Shown piece by piece: positions 28,703 through 36,859 of a DNA stretch of 64,000 nt (its first letter is position 1; each line of letters begins with the position of its first letter). The notes beneath the pieces are model-generated. The model had not been told where the DNA came from and ran no database searches. It saw only the letters and a list, made by a program, of their open reading frames with translations. The stretch spans positions 1,240,001 through 1,304,000 of the forward strand of contig NZ_OY782507.1 in assembly GCF_963677725.1 (NCBI RefSeq), read 5' to 3'. The position numbers were made by a program, and so were the translations under genes. The stretch comes from an uncultured Cohaesibacter sp. (GTDB lineage Bacteria; Pseudomonadota; Alphaproteobacteria; Rhizobiales; Cohaesibacteraceae).

Positions 28703-29167
28703 ATGCCGGATGATATTCGAGTCATGGATCGGGGTGCGCAGTTCTCATTTCTGGTGCGCCAAGCCATCACGCGCAGCGAGCGCCATGACATAAAAACCAT
28801 CGCCAAGCAGATGGGGCTGAGCTATCAAGCCTTTTATCAGCGTCTCAACAGCACAACGGCCTTCACTGCCGACGAAATCCGTCGGCTGATTGCCGTCTTC
28901 CCAGACCCTTCAATCGTCACCTATCTGTTGCGCGGCACCGCCTATATCGCGGCTGAGCGGATTGACGACGCAGAAAATGGGCCCGAAGAATCCCTTTATC
29001 AAGCGACGCATCGTGTGGTTCTGGAAGCGTCGGACGTATTACGCGAAATTGAGATTGCGCTGAAAGATCATCGGATTGACCATCGCGACACGGCAATCAT
29101 TGTCAAGGAAATAGAGGATGCGGAACGCAGCCTGATTTCCTTGCGAACCTTCATTATGAGCCGCTAG
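28703..29167 (+). CDS. Phage CII-like / helix-turn-helix regulatory protein
   Basis: A 154-residue protein. Residues 10-75 look like a lambda-repressor-type or CII-like DNA-binding domain: I-K-T-I-A-K-Q-M-G-L-S-Y-Q-A-F-Y-Q-R-L-N reads as a helix-turn-helix, followed by F-T-A-D-E-I-R-R-L-I-A-V-F-P-D-P. The second half is a long amphipathic helix (about 95-150) likely for oligomerisation. No phage genes are near, so it is a domesticated regulator. GGAGGGGTGA lies before the ATG. It stands 148 bases after the Rrf2 gene and 146 bases before the Cas6-like gene. The family assignment is moderate; targets are unknown. Confidence 0.65.
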   Translation: MPDDIRVMDRGAQFSFLVRQAITRSERHDIKTIAKQMGLSYQAFYQRLNSTTAFTADEIRRLIAVFPDPSIVTYLLRGTAYIAAERIDDAENGPEESLYQATHRVVLEASDVLREIEIALKDHRIDHRDTAIIVKEIEDAERSLISLRTFIMSR

Positions 29168-29202
29168 ACCCTGCATTCGGTAGGCAAGTTTCCATCAGCG
29201 CT

Positions 29203-29225
29203 TTAAAATCATCCTACTATTTTAA
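29203..29225. promoter_or_regulatory. Inverted repeat before the Cas6-like gene
   Basis: A perfect 7-base palindrome TTAAAAT-N9-ATTTTAA, about 90 bases before the Cas6-like start and 36 after the CII-like stop. The size fits a dimeric repressor site, possibly for the Rrf2 or CII-like regulator upstream. This is a suggestion from symmetry and position only. Confidence 0.35.
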
Positions 29226-29313
29226 TCGACGGTGGGGCGTCCAACTGTCATCTCTAGAGCATTAAAAACAGCATGCCGTGCCCCGGTGTGCCCCAGAGCC
29301 ACGGAGATGTGTG

Positions 29314-30342
29314 ATGCCATTTGACGCTCCCCATACCTATCACAACCGTCAAAGTGACAGTTCAGTCACCCATTTGACACCGTCGCCCATTGCCCCCTCT
29401 GGCGTCGAGCTTGATCATTTACTGGCCCATCCGCAGAGCGCGTGCGATCTGGAAAGTCTTGCAGCCGCAATCAATATTCAGGATCTGAGTTTTGAATGCG
29501 AAGGTGATGGCCAGTTGGCCCAGCATCCCGCCCTCCCCGCTGCTGTTCGGCAGGTGATCGGCTCGGAGCTGATGACCACGGCGTCTCGGGAAGCATTGGC
29601 GGGATTGCCTTGTCCCTGGGGACCAGCCTGCGGTCTGCATGTCTTCTTTAATCGCCAGACCAGAGAGCAAAAAATGGGAATGGCACCGCCTTGGTTGTTG
29701 CGCACGGAATGCACCGGCGCGAACAGCATGCGCATCACGTTGCGCCTGTTCGGTCTGGGACAGCTCTGGGCTAGCAATTTGGGCGAAGCGGCTCATCGGG
29801 CACTGGAGCGCGGCATCAATCTGGCGGGTGTTGAAGCGGCCTGCCAAGGGGTTCTGATCCGCTCAGTGGAGCGTCTTTGGACCGATCTGGGAACCCCGCC
29901 CCCTTATGCCAATCACGCTTTGGTGCATTTTACCACGCCCTTTCGCGGGGATGAATCATCTGAGGAAGCATTGAATGACATGACGGTCGGGCGCCGCTTT
30001 CTCACGGACCTCATAACCCGTGCAGACGAAGTGGCCCGCTGGCATGGTTTGTCGCTGGAGCTGGATCGAGCCTCACTGGAAGGTGCCATAGCGGCATGCG
30101 AAATAAATGAGGAAGCACTTGAAGTGAGCGAGTGGAACCGGGCAATCAGCCAGAGAGGTATGGCCCGCATTCCCATGCGCGGTCATGCGGGCCTATTGCA
30201 ATTGCGATTTGGGGCCAGTCCGTCATTAGATCTGTTGCGGCTTTTGCAGATCGGTGCGCTGCTTCATTGCGGCCAGGACCTTGCCTTTGGACTTGGGTGC
30301 TATGATCTGTTTCTGATGGGTGGTCAGGCTTATTCCTGTTGA
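29314..30342 (+). CDS. Orphan Cas6-superfamily (RAMP) protein
   Basis: A 342-residue protein resembling the PF10040 CRISPR Cas6 family. In order: a C-P-x4-C pair (Cys100, Cys106) before a P-P-W-L-L-R strand, I-T-L-R-L-F-G-L-G (141-149), the V-H-F-T-T-P-F block (204-210) followed by R-R-F-L-T-D-L-I-T-R-A-D-E-V-A-R-W-H-G, then W-N-R-A-I-S-Q-R and the closing I-G-A-L-L-H-C-G-Q-D-L-A-F-G-L-G-C-Y (313-330), the Gly-rich RAMP loop. The usual loop Lys is Gln321. No CRISPR repeats or other cas genes are in view. ATG 29314 follows ACGGAGATGTG. Its end overlaps the truncated haemoglobin end by 13 bases. It could cut or bind RNA; substrate unknown. Confidence 0.7.
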   Translation: MPFDAPHTYHNRQSDSSVTHLTPSPIAPSGVELDHLLAHPQSACDLESLAAAINIQDLSFECEGDGQLAQHPALPAAVRQVIGSELMTTASREALAGLPCPWGPACGLHVFFNRQTREQKMGMAPPWLLRTECTGANSMRITLRLFGLGQLWASNLGEAAHRALERGINLAGVEAACQGVLIRSVERLWTDLGTPPPYANHALVHFTTPFRGDESSEEALNDMTVGRRFLTDLITRADEVARWHGLSLELDRASLEGAIAACEINEEALEVSEWNRAISQRGMARIPMRGHAGLLQLRFGASPSLDLLRLLQIGALLHCGQDLAFGLGCYDLFLMGGQAYSC

Positions 30343-30884
30343 TCCTTGCGGCGGACAAAGGCGATGAAATCCTTTGACATGACACCATGATCGAAGGCAT
30401 CGGGCGGTGCAATACGGCCTTGCAGAAAGACGGCCATTTGCAGCGTACGGGCGATGGTTTCTGCACGGTTGATATAGAGATTGGCCGCGTCTTCAGGACA
30501 AAGCGCGCGAGCGGTTTCCCGAAATAAAGTGAGCCAATCAGCAAAATCTTCCGGCTCCAACCCTTCAAGCTTGGCATGAGAGGGGATCGGCTTGCCGCCA
30601 TATTCACGGGTCTGCATCAGCATGGAGCGCCAAAAGGCCTTCATCCGATCCAGATGTTCAGGCCAATCCATGCTCATGCCGCCTGCAAACAGCATGGAGA
30701 GACGAGGATGTTGACGAATTTTCTCGTAGAAGGCGTCGACGAGGTCAGACACTTGCTGCTCGGTGATGGAGTCATGAAGCGGTTTGCCAGCGCGCTGCAT
30801 TCTCGTCATCGGACGACCGACAAGCGTCTCCGTTTCACCGTTGCGATTATTATTGCTATCGCTGTTGCGGTCATCGTGCTGCAT
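30330..30884 (-). CDS. Group III truncated haemoglobin
   Basis: A 184-residue globin of the TrHb3 group. After a ~40-residue Asn/Asp-rich N-terminal tail, the globin core has V-D-A-F-Y-E-K-I-R-Q-H-P, W-P-E-H-L-D-R-M-K-A-F-W-R-S-M-L and P-S-H-A-K-L, whose His is the proximal haem ligand. Such globins bind O2 or NO. The ATG at 30884 has GGGAG eight bases upstream; a start seven codons earlier is possible. It follows the YdjC-like gene by 34 bases on the same strand, and so the pair is likely an operon. The NsrR-like gene nearby supports a nitrosative-stress role (inference). Confidence 0.88.
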   Translation of the reverse strand: MQHDDRNSDSNNNRNGETETLVGRPMTRMQRAGKPLHDSITEQQVSDLVDAFYEKIRQHPRLSMLFAGGMSMDWPEHLDRMKAFWRSMLMQTREYGGKPIPSHAKLEGLEPEDFADWLTLFRETARALCPEDAANLYINRAETIARTLQMAVFLQGRIAPPDAFDHGVMSKDFIAFVRRKDQQE

Positions 30885-30918
30885 ATCACTCGCTCCCACC
30901 GACATCTAGCGCCCTGTT

Positions 30919-31677
30919 TCAAGGGGCGAACCAGTCCATTTGCTCAAAGCGCCGGTCCGGGTCATCGTCAAAACGTTCAAGTCTCGTCCGGTCGCGTTCT
31001 TCGTTCAGAGCAGGCCGCACTGCATACCATATTTTGGTATCCTGTTGCCAGCTCGCTTTCTGCGGCAGCCGTTTGGCCTGTTTGACTTCAACCAGCATGC
31101 GCCGGTTCCAGGCCTGCGTCTGGTGCAAATCACTGTTCCAGAAAAGCCGCCTTTCCAGCCTTTCGCGCATGCCGTCGGGGCGTTGCAAGGAAGGCACGAC
31201 CATAGCCACCGAAGCAAGCTCAAAATGGCGCAGGCTCGCGGTCATGCCTTGTGCTGCCGGGCCAAACATCAAGATCGACTCTTCGAGCAGAATGAAAGCT
31301 GGCGACTGTCCCAAATGGGCAATGAAGCGTTTGATCTGGGTGCGAAACTCACCTTCCAGGACGCGCGCGTCAAGCCCTCCGAAGCGTGCTGCAGCAATCA
31401 GATCCTGTCGCCGTGGGAGCGCTCCATCCTTGATACGGTTGGCCGGAACAAAACCACTGCTAAGAGGTGAAAATGATCCGGTCAGGCTCAATTGCATGCC
31501 CAGGGCGACCTTTAAAGCAGGTTCACGACTGACTGTTCCCTGAAGCAACCGCGCGCTCTGCGGCCAAAGGTCCGATACAGGCAAACACGCCACCGCTCCA
31601 ACCACCTGCTGTTGCACCAATTGCAACACAGCCTCGTTGATGCCATCGGTCATCGCGAAGTCCAAAGCACACAGCAA
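30919..31677 (-). CDS. YdjC/HpnK (ChbG) family protein, probable pseudoenzyme
   Basis: A 252-residue protein aligned along its length with the ChbG/HpnK deacetylase family (D-F-A-M-T-D-G-I-N-E-A-V at the start, P-A-F-I...M-F-G-P-A in the middle, E-Q-M-D-W-F-A at the end). All metal and catalytic motifs are changed: A-D-D-F is A-L-D-F (residues 4-7), L-H-L is M-Q-L near 62, and the D-G-H-Q-H-V-H block is L-L-E-E-S-I-L (130-136). The frame is intact, so this is substitution, not frameshift. The TTG start follows AAAAGGA, with an in-frame stop six codons upstream. It is likely a binding or structural protein; it is followed by the truncated haemoglobin gene. Confidence 0.75.
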   Translation of the reverse strand: MLCALDFAMTDGINEAVLQLVQQQVVGAVACLPVSDLWPQSARLLQGTVSREPALKVALGMQLSLTGSFSPLSSGFVPANRIKDGALPRRQDLIAAARFGGLDARVLEGEFRTQIKRFIAHLGQSPAFILLEESILMFGPAAQGMTASLRHFELASVAMVVPSLQRPDGMRERLERRLFWNSDLHQTQAWNRRMLVEVKQAKRLPQKASWQQDTKIWYAVRPALNEERDRTRLERFDDDPDRRFEQMDWFAP

Positions 31678-32540
31678 GGCGGGGTCCTTTTCTTATCAAC
31701 CAGCACTGCGCCCCTGTGAATGAGGCGCAGGCAATTCGCTGCTTCTGATTTTCCAGAGTTACATATCAGATGGGTGTTTCTTTGTTGCCCTTTCAAGAGG
31801 CAGTTGATCACGCCCGTACAATTCCTGAGATTGCTTTGGATTGATTCGTCATCACGGCCATACAGGACCCTTTTCGCGCATTGATACAAGTGTCAATCTG
31901 TTCCTGGATGGGAAAATACGGTTGAAATCGTTAGAAAAAAATTCTTTCCACCGCAAAGACGGGCTCAATCTGTCGAAAAAATTGGACTTATTAATCAGAC
32001 CATTCTCAGGCGCCGTGCTTTCCTGATATTCGGCGGAATGCTTTTGATGCGCCGTTTTGTCAAGCAAGATACTGCGAAAATTGGTATTAGATTTTCGAAC
32101 CATTCAGGGTTTGATCATTTTACTCGTCAAGGCCAACATCTGCATTGCTTTCTTCTACAATATATTCGCACAAACAAAAAAACACCCCTTCATCACAACA
32201 AAATCGGCAATCTTGATGCCGTTTCCATCGACATCTGAGGTAAACCATATTTCAAATTTATTTTACCCCTCGATGAATCGTCTTATATTTGAAAAGAGTT
32301 TCTGAAATCAAATTTTACTAAAAATAAAAAATATTTTTCAAATATATTAAATTACATTACAGCAAAAAAATTATTTTATACTTATTTTTGATCAAAGTTC
32401 ATTAATATTAAATCCTAGACAAATGATAATTACGGAATAATCCTAATCCAATAAGGAAAAATATTTGGATTTTTTGCGTTTTTTGAAGATTAGTCGCTTT
32501 TACTATGGATCTTTGGACTAACGTAAAATATACTGGCACT
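31678..32540. other. AT-rich gene-free region
   Basis: About 860 bases with only short reading frames lacking ribosome-binding sites. The stretch from about 31900 to 32530 is much more AT-rich than the rest of the window, with poly-A and poly-T tracts. It could be a relic of foreign DNA or a nucleoid-protein binding region. No repeat, integrase or RNA gene is recognised. Confidence 0.55.
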
Positions 32541-32670
32541 AGGAAAAACAAAATCAGCTCGACTGGCATTTGTCCCCCAAATTGATGTCGGATCGGAGCG
32601 AAGTTTTTCCCTAGACGGTCCCCACATCAAACCGTCACGAGAGGTCGTCGGCAACGACGACCTCTTTTTT
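32541..32670 (+). ncRNA. Candidate small RNA with two 3' hairpins
   Basis: A -10-like TATACT at 32529-32534 is followed by about 130 bases without an open frame, then a hairpin GACGGT/ACCGTC (32614-32636) and immediately a strong terminator (32641-32670). There is no gene upstream on the plus strand for which this terminator could serve, so an independent short transcript is likely. I do not recognise the RNA family. Confidence 0.4.
32641..32670 (+). terminator. Strong orphan terminator
   Basis: A perfect 10-pair stem (GAGGTCGTCG/CGACGACCTC) with a GCAA tetraloop and six T. It ends the candidate small RNA. Confidence 0.9.
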
Positions 32671-32955
32671 AAACTGTTGCTTTCCCGCCACGCCGCGATG
32701 CCGATGCTAAGTCATTTCAAGGAAGTTTCTTGATTTAGCCGCAAAATCGCCATATGGTCTGACCATCATCAAGAGAAGGGCTGGCGCCCTCGCCAACCTG
32801 CCCAACCGCGGCAAGGTGGCACCTGTTACGGGATGTGGCGGCATCTTTGCAAACCGCGAAGATGGCGCAACGACGCGGATATTCCCATATCGTCGCCAGT
32901 CTTCCAAACCGTGTCAGGTGCACATAGCACTGTGACATGCAAGGAAGGAAGTAAA

Positions 32956-33315
32956 ATGTTTGAAGCAGCTGATTTCGACCGAGATCTTCATGCAGATTGT
33001 TTTTCCATCCCGGCAGAGGGGACTGGAAAACGGATGCCATCTCCCCTGAAAACACCAACCGACGCCAAAGCCTATGAAAACGCGGTGCGCACCATTTTGA
33101 CAGCGGGTTTCAAGGCGCGTGTGATGTCGTGGCGGTCAGCTTATGATCTGGGCGCGCAGAATAATCTCTCGCTTGAAGCGTTGCGGGAACGTGTCAGCCA
33201 GTGTGCTCGTTTGATTGACGCTGGTCTGGGCTGTGCAGTTGATGAAACCCTGTTTGCAGCTCTGGTCTTTCACTATGCGCCACAAGCACGAGCGATTTCC
33301 CGCCAGATGCGCTGA
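32956..33315 (+). CDS. Hypothetical protein
   Basis: A 119-residue soluble protein I do not recognise. The first 40 residues are acidic and polar; the remainder is helical with A-Y-E-N-A-V-R-T-I-L-T-A-G-F and L-S-L-E-A-L-R-E-R-V-S-Q-C-A-R-L-I-D-A-G-L-G, which looks like a small helix bundle. AAGGAAGGAAG gives a good ribosome-binding site. It lies between the candidate small RNA and the GH3 gene (convergent). Confidence 0.6.
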   Translation: MFEAADFDRDLHADCFSIPAEGTGKRMPSPLKTPTDAKAYENAVRTILTAGFKARVMSWRSAYDLGAQNNLSLEALRERVSQCARLIDAGLGCAVDETLFAALVFHYAPQARAISRQMR

Positions 33316-33410
33316 GGGCGCGCTGCTTAAGGAACGCCAATCAAGCCCATTGATTTTCGCATGTCTGAGTTCGGGCGGTCAACCGACCGCCCTCTTCGCT
33401 CACCCTGCCC

Positions 33411-34526
33411 TCAGGCAGAGCGGGAATGCTGGACTTTTTCCGCCGACTGGAAAATCCGACCTTCCTGAATGCGACCTTCCCGGATGGCCGAGCGGATCCA
33501 TTCCACGGCTTCGGCCGGATGATCGGGGTCTGGCTTGAGGCTGTTGGACAACAGCAGCAAATCATAGCCCGCTTCCACGGCCTTGAGCACAGCTTCGCGC
33601 GGTTTGGCGACCTTTCGGACCGCTCCCATGTCAAGATCATCGGTCATGGTCAGGCCCTTGAACCCCAAGCCTCGTTGCAGAACATCACGGATCAAGGCGC
33701 GTGAAAATGTGGTCAACTCGCCATTGTCCTGCTGAGAAATCCGCACATAGAGATGGCCGGTCATGATGATGTCGGCAAGCCCCTGTCGGACCAGCAAGGA
33801 GAAGGGTTTCAGCTCCTCCGGATCCCAACTGTCGCGAATGTCGACAAAGCCATTGTGGCTGTCCTTGTTGGACAGACCATGGCCGGGGAAATGCTTCAAC
33901 GCAGTGGTGATACCATAGCGGCGGTGGGCACGGATGAAGGCCGCAGCATAGGCGGTGACCGTGTCAGCATCTGCACTAAAAGCGCGCAAGTTACGCCCAA
34001 TCACAGGATTGTAAGTGCGATGGAGGTCTGCCACCGGGCCTAGATTGAGCGTGAAGCCGATATTGGCCAACTCGCGGGCTGCCACTGCATAAAGCTTCTC
34101 GGCTCCTGCCACATCTCTGGTCTGGGCGACACGCAAGGCAGACGGCAGGCGAGTGAAGCCCTGTTTCTCACGCAGACGCTGGACGGCCCCACCTTCGTGA
34201 TCGACGGCAATATGGATCGCCTTGGCATTGTGAAACAGGCTATTCAGCCCCTTCACATCACGGCCCGAGCCGATATTGCCAGAGAGATAGACGACCGAGG
34301 AGGCCCTGCCCTTTGCCACATGATTGGCAATGGTGCGGACAAATTTGCCTTTGGCACTTTTGCCTGAAAAGCCGATCATGATCAGCTGCCCAATTGCCCG
34401 ATCCAGATCAGCCGCATTGACAATATCTGCCTTTATCAAAACGGGTGCAGCCAGGGTGCCTGCTGCCAATTGCACGGCCCGACGTCGGGACAGCAAGGGA
34501 CGGGATTGCGAGGAAGGCTTTTGCAT
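33411..34526 (-). CDS. Glycoside hydrolase family 3 protein (beta-hexosaminidase-like), Tat-exported
   Basis: A 371-residue enzyme. The N-terminus has a twin-arginine signal S-R-R-R-A-V-Q-L-A-A-G followed by a hydrophobic stretch, so it is probably exported folded. The GH3 barrel has D-H-E-G-G-A-V-Q-R-L, the K-H-F-P-G-H-G motif (His general acid/base in NagZ types) and T-M-T-D-D-L-D-M-G-A with the nucleophile Asp. NagZ homologues remove N-acetylglucosamine from muropeptides in the cytoplasm, so a periplasmic version suggests cell-wall or chitin-fragment turnover instead. It lies 141 bases from the end of hisG, on the same strand. Confidence 0.87.
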   Translation of the reverse strand: MQKPSSQSRPLLSRRRAVQLAAGTLAAPVLIKADIVNAADLDRAIGQLIMIGFSGKSAKGKFVRTIANHVAKGRASSVVYLSGNIGSGRDVKGLNSLFHNAKAIHIAVDHEGGAVQRLREKQGFTRLPSALRVAQTRDVAGAEKLYAVAARELANIGFTLNLGPVADLHRTYNPVIGRNLRAFSADADTVTAYAAAFIRAHRRYGITTALKHFPGHGLSNKDSHNGFVDIRDSWDPEELKPFSLLVRQGLADIIMTGHLYVRISQQDNGELTTFSRALIRDVLQRGLGFKGLTMTDDLDMGAVRKVAKPREAVLKAVEAGYDLLLLSNSLKPDPDHPAEAVEWIRSAIREGRIQEGRIFQSAEKVQHSRSA

Positions 34527-34667
34527 GACTGGATCCGCTCTGTTTGCCGAAAACCGATTGGCGGAGGCAGCAGATCTCGCCTGTCAGACGCACCGTGATT
34601 CTACCGAGCCAATATGCTGTCCTTGAAGCCAGAGCTTTGAGTCCAAATCAAGGCTCCGCTCCAAAGC

Positions 34668-35648
34668 CTAATCATCAAGGCGTGCGATGAGATGATCAAA
34701 GAGCGGATTGGAGGCCTCAAAGATATAATCAAGGCTTTTGACCGACACCTCGGTCGCCCCCAAAGCACGCAGGCGTGCGGCGATAGGATAGACAGAGCCT
34801 TCAGGAGCATGCAGCGTCACCCCATGATCCCCATGGCCAAGCGGCGCATAGACATTGGCCGCGCCAAATTCATCACATATCTGCTGGCTTACAGAGGCGG
34901 CATCGAAATGGGCAGCGGTGATTTCGCGGCGGGAGCGGGCGGCTTCCTCGGCCTGAATCCGATCAAGAATTTCACTCAGAGCAAGGCGCGCCTCTTGGGA
35001 CCAGTCAGCAGTGAGGGACGCGACCAGATTGGCCTCGGAGCGCAGGATGACACCATCATCAAGGATCTTGAGATTGTTGGCTTCAAGGGTTGACCCCGTC
35101 GAGGTGATGTCAACAATCACGTCAGCAGAGCCTGCCGCAGGAGCGCCTTCGGTCGCGCCAAGGCTTTCGACGATCTTGTAGTCGACGATCCCATGGCTGG
35201 CAAAGAAACTGCGGGTCAGGTTGATATATTTGGTCGCAACCCGCAAGCGATGCCCATAGCGAGCGGGCATATCAATGGCGACGTCGCCAAGATCTTCCAT
35301 GGTGCGCACATCGATCCACGCCTTGGGCAGGGCAATCACCACATTGGCATGGCCAAAGCCGAGTTTGATCAACAGATCGATATAGCGCTCTGGCGTGGTC
35401 AGATGTTCGCGTATCAGATCCTCGCCAGTCACACCCAGATGGACAGAACCAGCTTTCAACTCCTTGGCAATTTCCGAGGCCGACAGGAAGGCAATCTCGA
35501 CATTATCAATGCCTTTGAGATGGCCGCGATAATTGCGAGCACCGCCGGGGCGCGCCACTTTCAGCCCTGCGCGGGCAAAGAAGGCGTTGGCATTTTCCTG
35601 CAGGCGGCCTTTGGAGGGCACGGCGATGATGAGAGGTGACTTGCTCAT
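34668..35648 (-). CDS. hisG: ATP phosphoribosyltransferase HisG (with C-terminal extension)
   Basis: A 326-residue enzyme for the first step of histidine synthesis (ATP + PRPP). The catalytic part (1 to about 225) includes A-V-P-S-K-G-R-L, the G-V-T-G-E-D-L block and the PRPP loop [12 protein letters not shown]. About 100 extra residues follow, ending G-V-T-L-H-A-P-E-G and [13 protein letters not shown], which resembles the ACT-like regulatory domain of long-form HisG. Short-form enzymes need HisZ; here a hisZ gene lies just upstream (11 bases), so both features occur together. Last gene of the hisS-hisZ-hisG operon. Confidence 0.93.
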   Translation of the reverse strand: MSKSPLIIAVPSKGRLQENANAFFARAGLKVARPGGARNYRGHLKGIDNVEIAFLSASEIAKELKAGSVHLGVTGEDLIREHLTTPERYIDLLIKLGFGHANVVIALPKAWIDVRTMEDLGDVAIDMPARYGHRLRVATKYINLTRSFFASHGIVDYKIVESLGATEGAPAAGSADVIVDITSTGSTLEANNLKILDDGVILRSEANLVASLTADWSQEARLALSEILDRIQAEEAARSRREITAAHFDAASVSQQICDEFGAANVYAPLGHGDHGVTLHAPEGSVYPIAARLRALGATEVSVKSLDYIFEASNPLFDHLIARLDD

Positions 35649-35659
35649 GATAAATATCC

Positions 35660-36802
35660 CTAGCCCTGTGCTTTGGTCAGGCGGTCCAGCCAGATCACAA
35701 ACCCGATTGCCGGCAAGGCCTCGAGTGAAAGGTCGGCTTCAACGCGTGGGGCCAGAAGGCCCAACAGGCGATCATATCGGCCCCCCCCGGCAACCGGTCT
35801 GGCATCGCCTTCGAAATTCAGCTCATAATTGAAGCCGGAATAGTAATCGAGGCGGCGACCGAAATCGGCCTTGAAACAGATGGGTGCGTCGGAGGCAACG
35901 GATGCCTTGATCGCTTCGACCCGCTCGGCAAACTGGCTCAAGGCCACACCAAGGGGATTGCCCTCTGCCGTGTCGAAAGCCTGCAACTGGGCGAGACTGT
36001 CGTCCAGCGAGCCCGCAATGGCGAGATAGCGTGCGATGGTGTCGATCTTGCCTGCATCCCAGCCTGCATTGGCGGCCAGTTCGGCTTTTTCCATATAGCG
36101 TTCGGCAATGTCACCGACTGAGCGACCGCCGACAGCGGCAAGGCCCGCAATATCGAGCATTTCCTCGACCGCTTCGCGCACCGCTTGCGGGTCTTTTCCC
36201 TCAAGGATCCGAGCAAGACCTGCGGACGCCTCTTGGTCATCGGCTCCGCCCTGCGCCAGACGCTTGAGCATTTTGTCAAGCAGGGCGCGGTCGCCGAATG
36301 CGCCTTCAAGGCGACGTTGCCAAACGGTCGGGGTTTCCAGAGCGGTCAGCAAAGCCGAGAAGAGCGCATTGTCGCCAATGGTGACGATGGGTGTGCGGTC
36401 AGACAGGGTCTCGACGATTTTCAAGGCCCCGGCAAGGCTGTTGGCGTCAAAGCTGACACCGCCTTCAGGGTCGAACTGTTCAAGCCCTGCCTGCCAGCTT
36501 TCTCCGGGCTGATCATCGGCACGCTGACGAAAGACCGGACCGACGCAGGCATAATTGGCGGGCTGATCAATCGGGGCAGAGGAGAGATGATGAAGACAGG
36601 CAGGAATGGTGAATTCCGGCCGCAGAGCCATGGCTTCGCCATTGGCACCGGGGGCCACGTAAAGCCTGCGGCGGATGTCTTCTCCGATCAGATCGACAAA
36701 GACATCAGCATGAAACAGCACCGGCAGGTCAATTGCGGTGGCACCAGCGGCTGCAAATTGTTCGGTCAGCTCAGCCCGCATGGCATCTGTCAGATAGGTC
36801 AT
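35660..36802 (-). CDS. hisZ: ATP phosphoribosyltransferase regulatory subunit HisZ
   Basis: A 380-residue protein related to histidyl-tRNA synthetase but lacking the anticodon domain. It keeps class II synthetase-like blocks ([26 protein letters not shown]). HisZ binds HisG and is needed for its activity and histidine feedback. It sits between hisS and hisG with gaps of 57 and 11 bases, typical of an operon. Confidence 0.93.
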   Translation of the reverse strand: MTYLTDAMRAELTEQFAAAGATAIDLPVLFHADVFVDLIGEDIRRRLYVAPGANGEAMALRPEFTIPACLHHLSSAPIDQPANYACVGPVFRQRADDQPGESWQAGLEQFDPEGGVSFDANSLAGALKIVETLSDRTPIVTIGDNALFSALLTALETPTVWQRRLEGAFGDRALLDKMLKRLAQGGADDQEASAGLARILEGKDPQAVREAVEEMLDIAGLAAVGGRSVGDIAERYMEKAELAANAGWDAGKIDTIARYLAIAGSLDDSLAQLQAFDTAEGNPLGVALSQFAERVEAIKASVASDAPICFKADFGRRLDYYSGFNYELNFEGDARPVAGGGRYDRLLGLLAPRVEADLSLEALPAIGFVIWLDRLTKAQG

Positions 36803-36859
36803 GTCATCTCCTTGCCCGGTTGCCCGGGATCTTGTTGGCCTCAGTAGCCCCGGTCGCCC

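Noticed and set aside
29314-30342. Possible CRISPR locus around the Cas6-like gene
   Set aside because: I looked for regularly spaced repeats on both sides and found none; no cas1, cas2 or effector gene is present.
31841-32305. Short frames in the AT-rich block
   Set aside because: They are 60-85 codons with no ribosome-binding sites, atypical codon use and no recognisable product.
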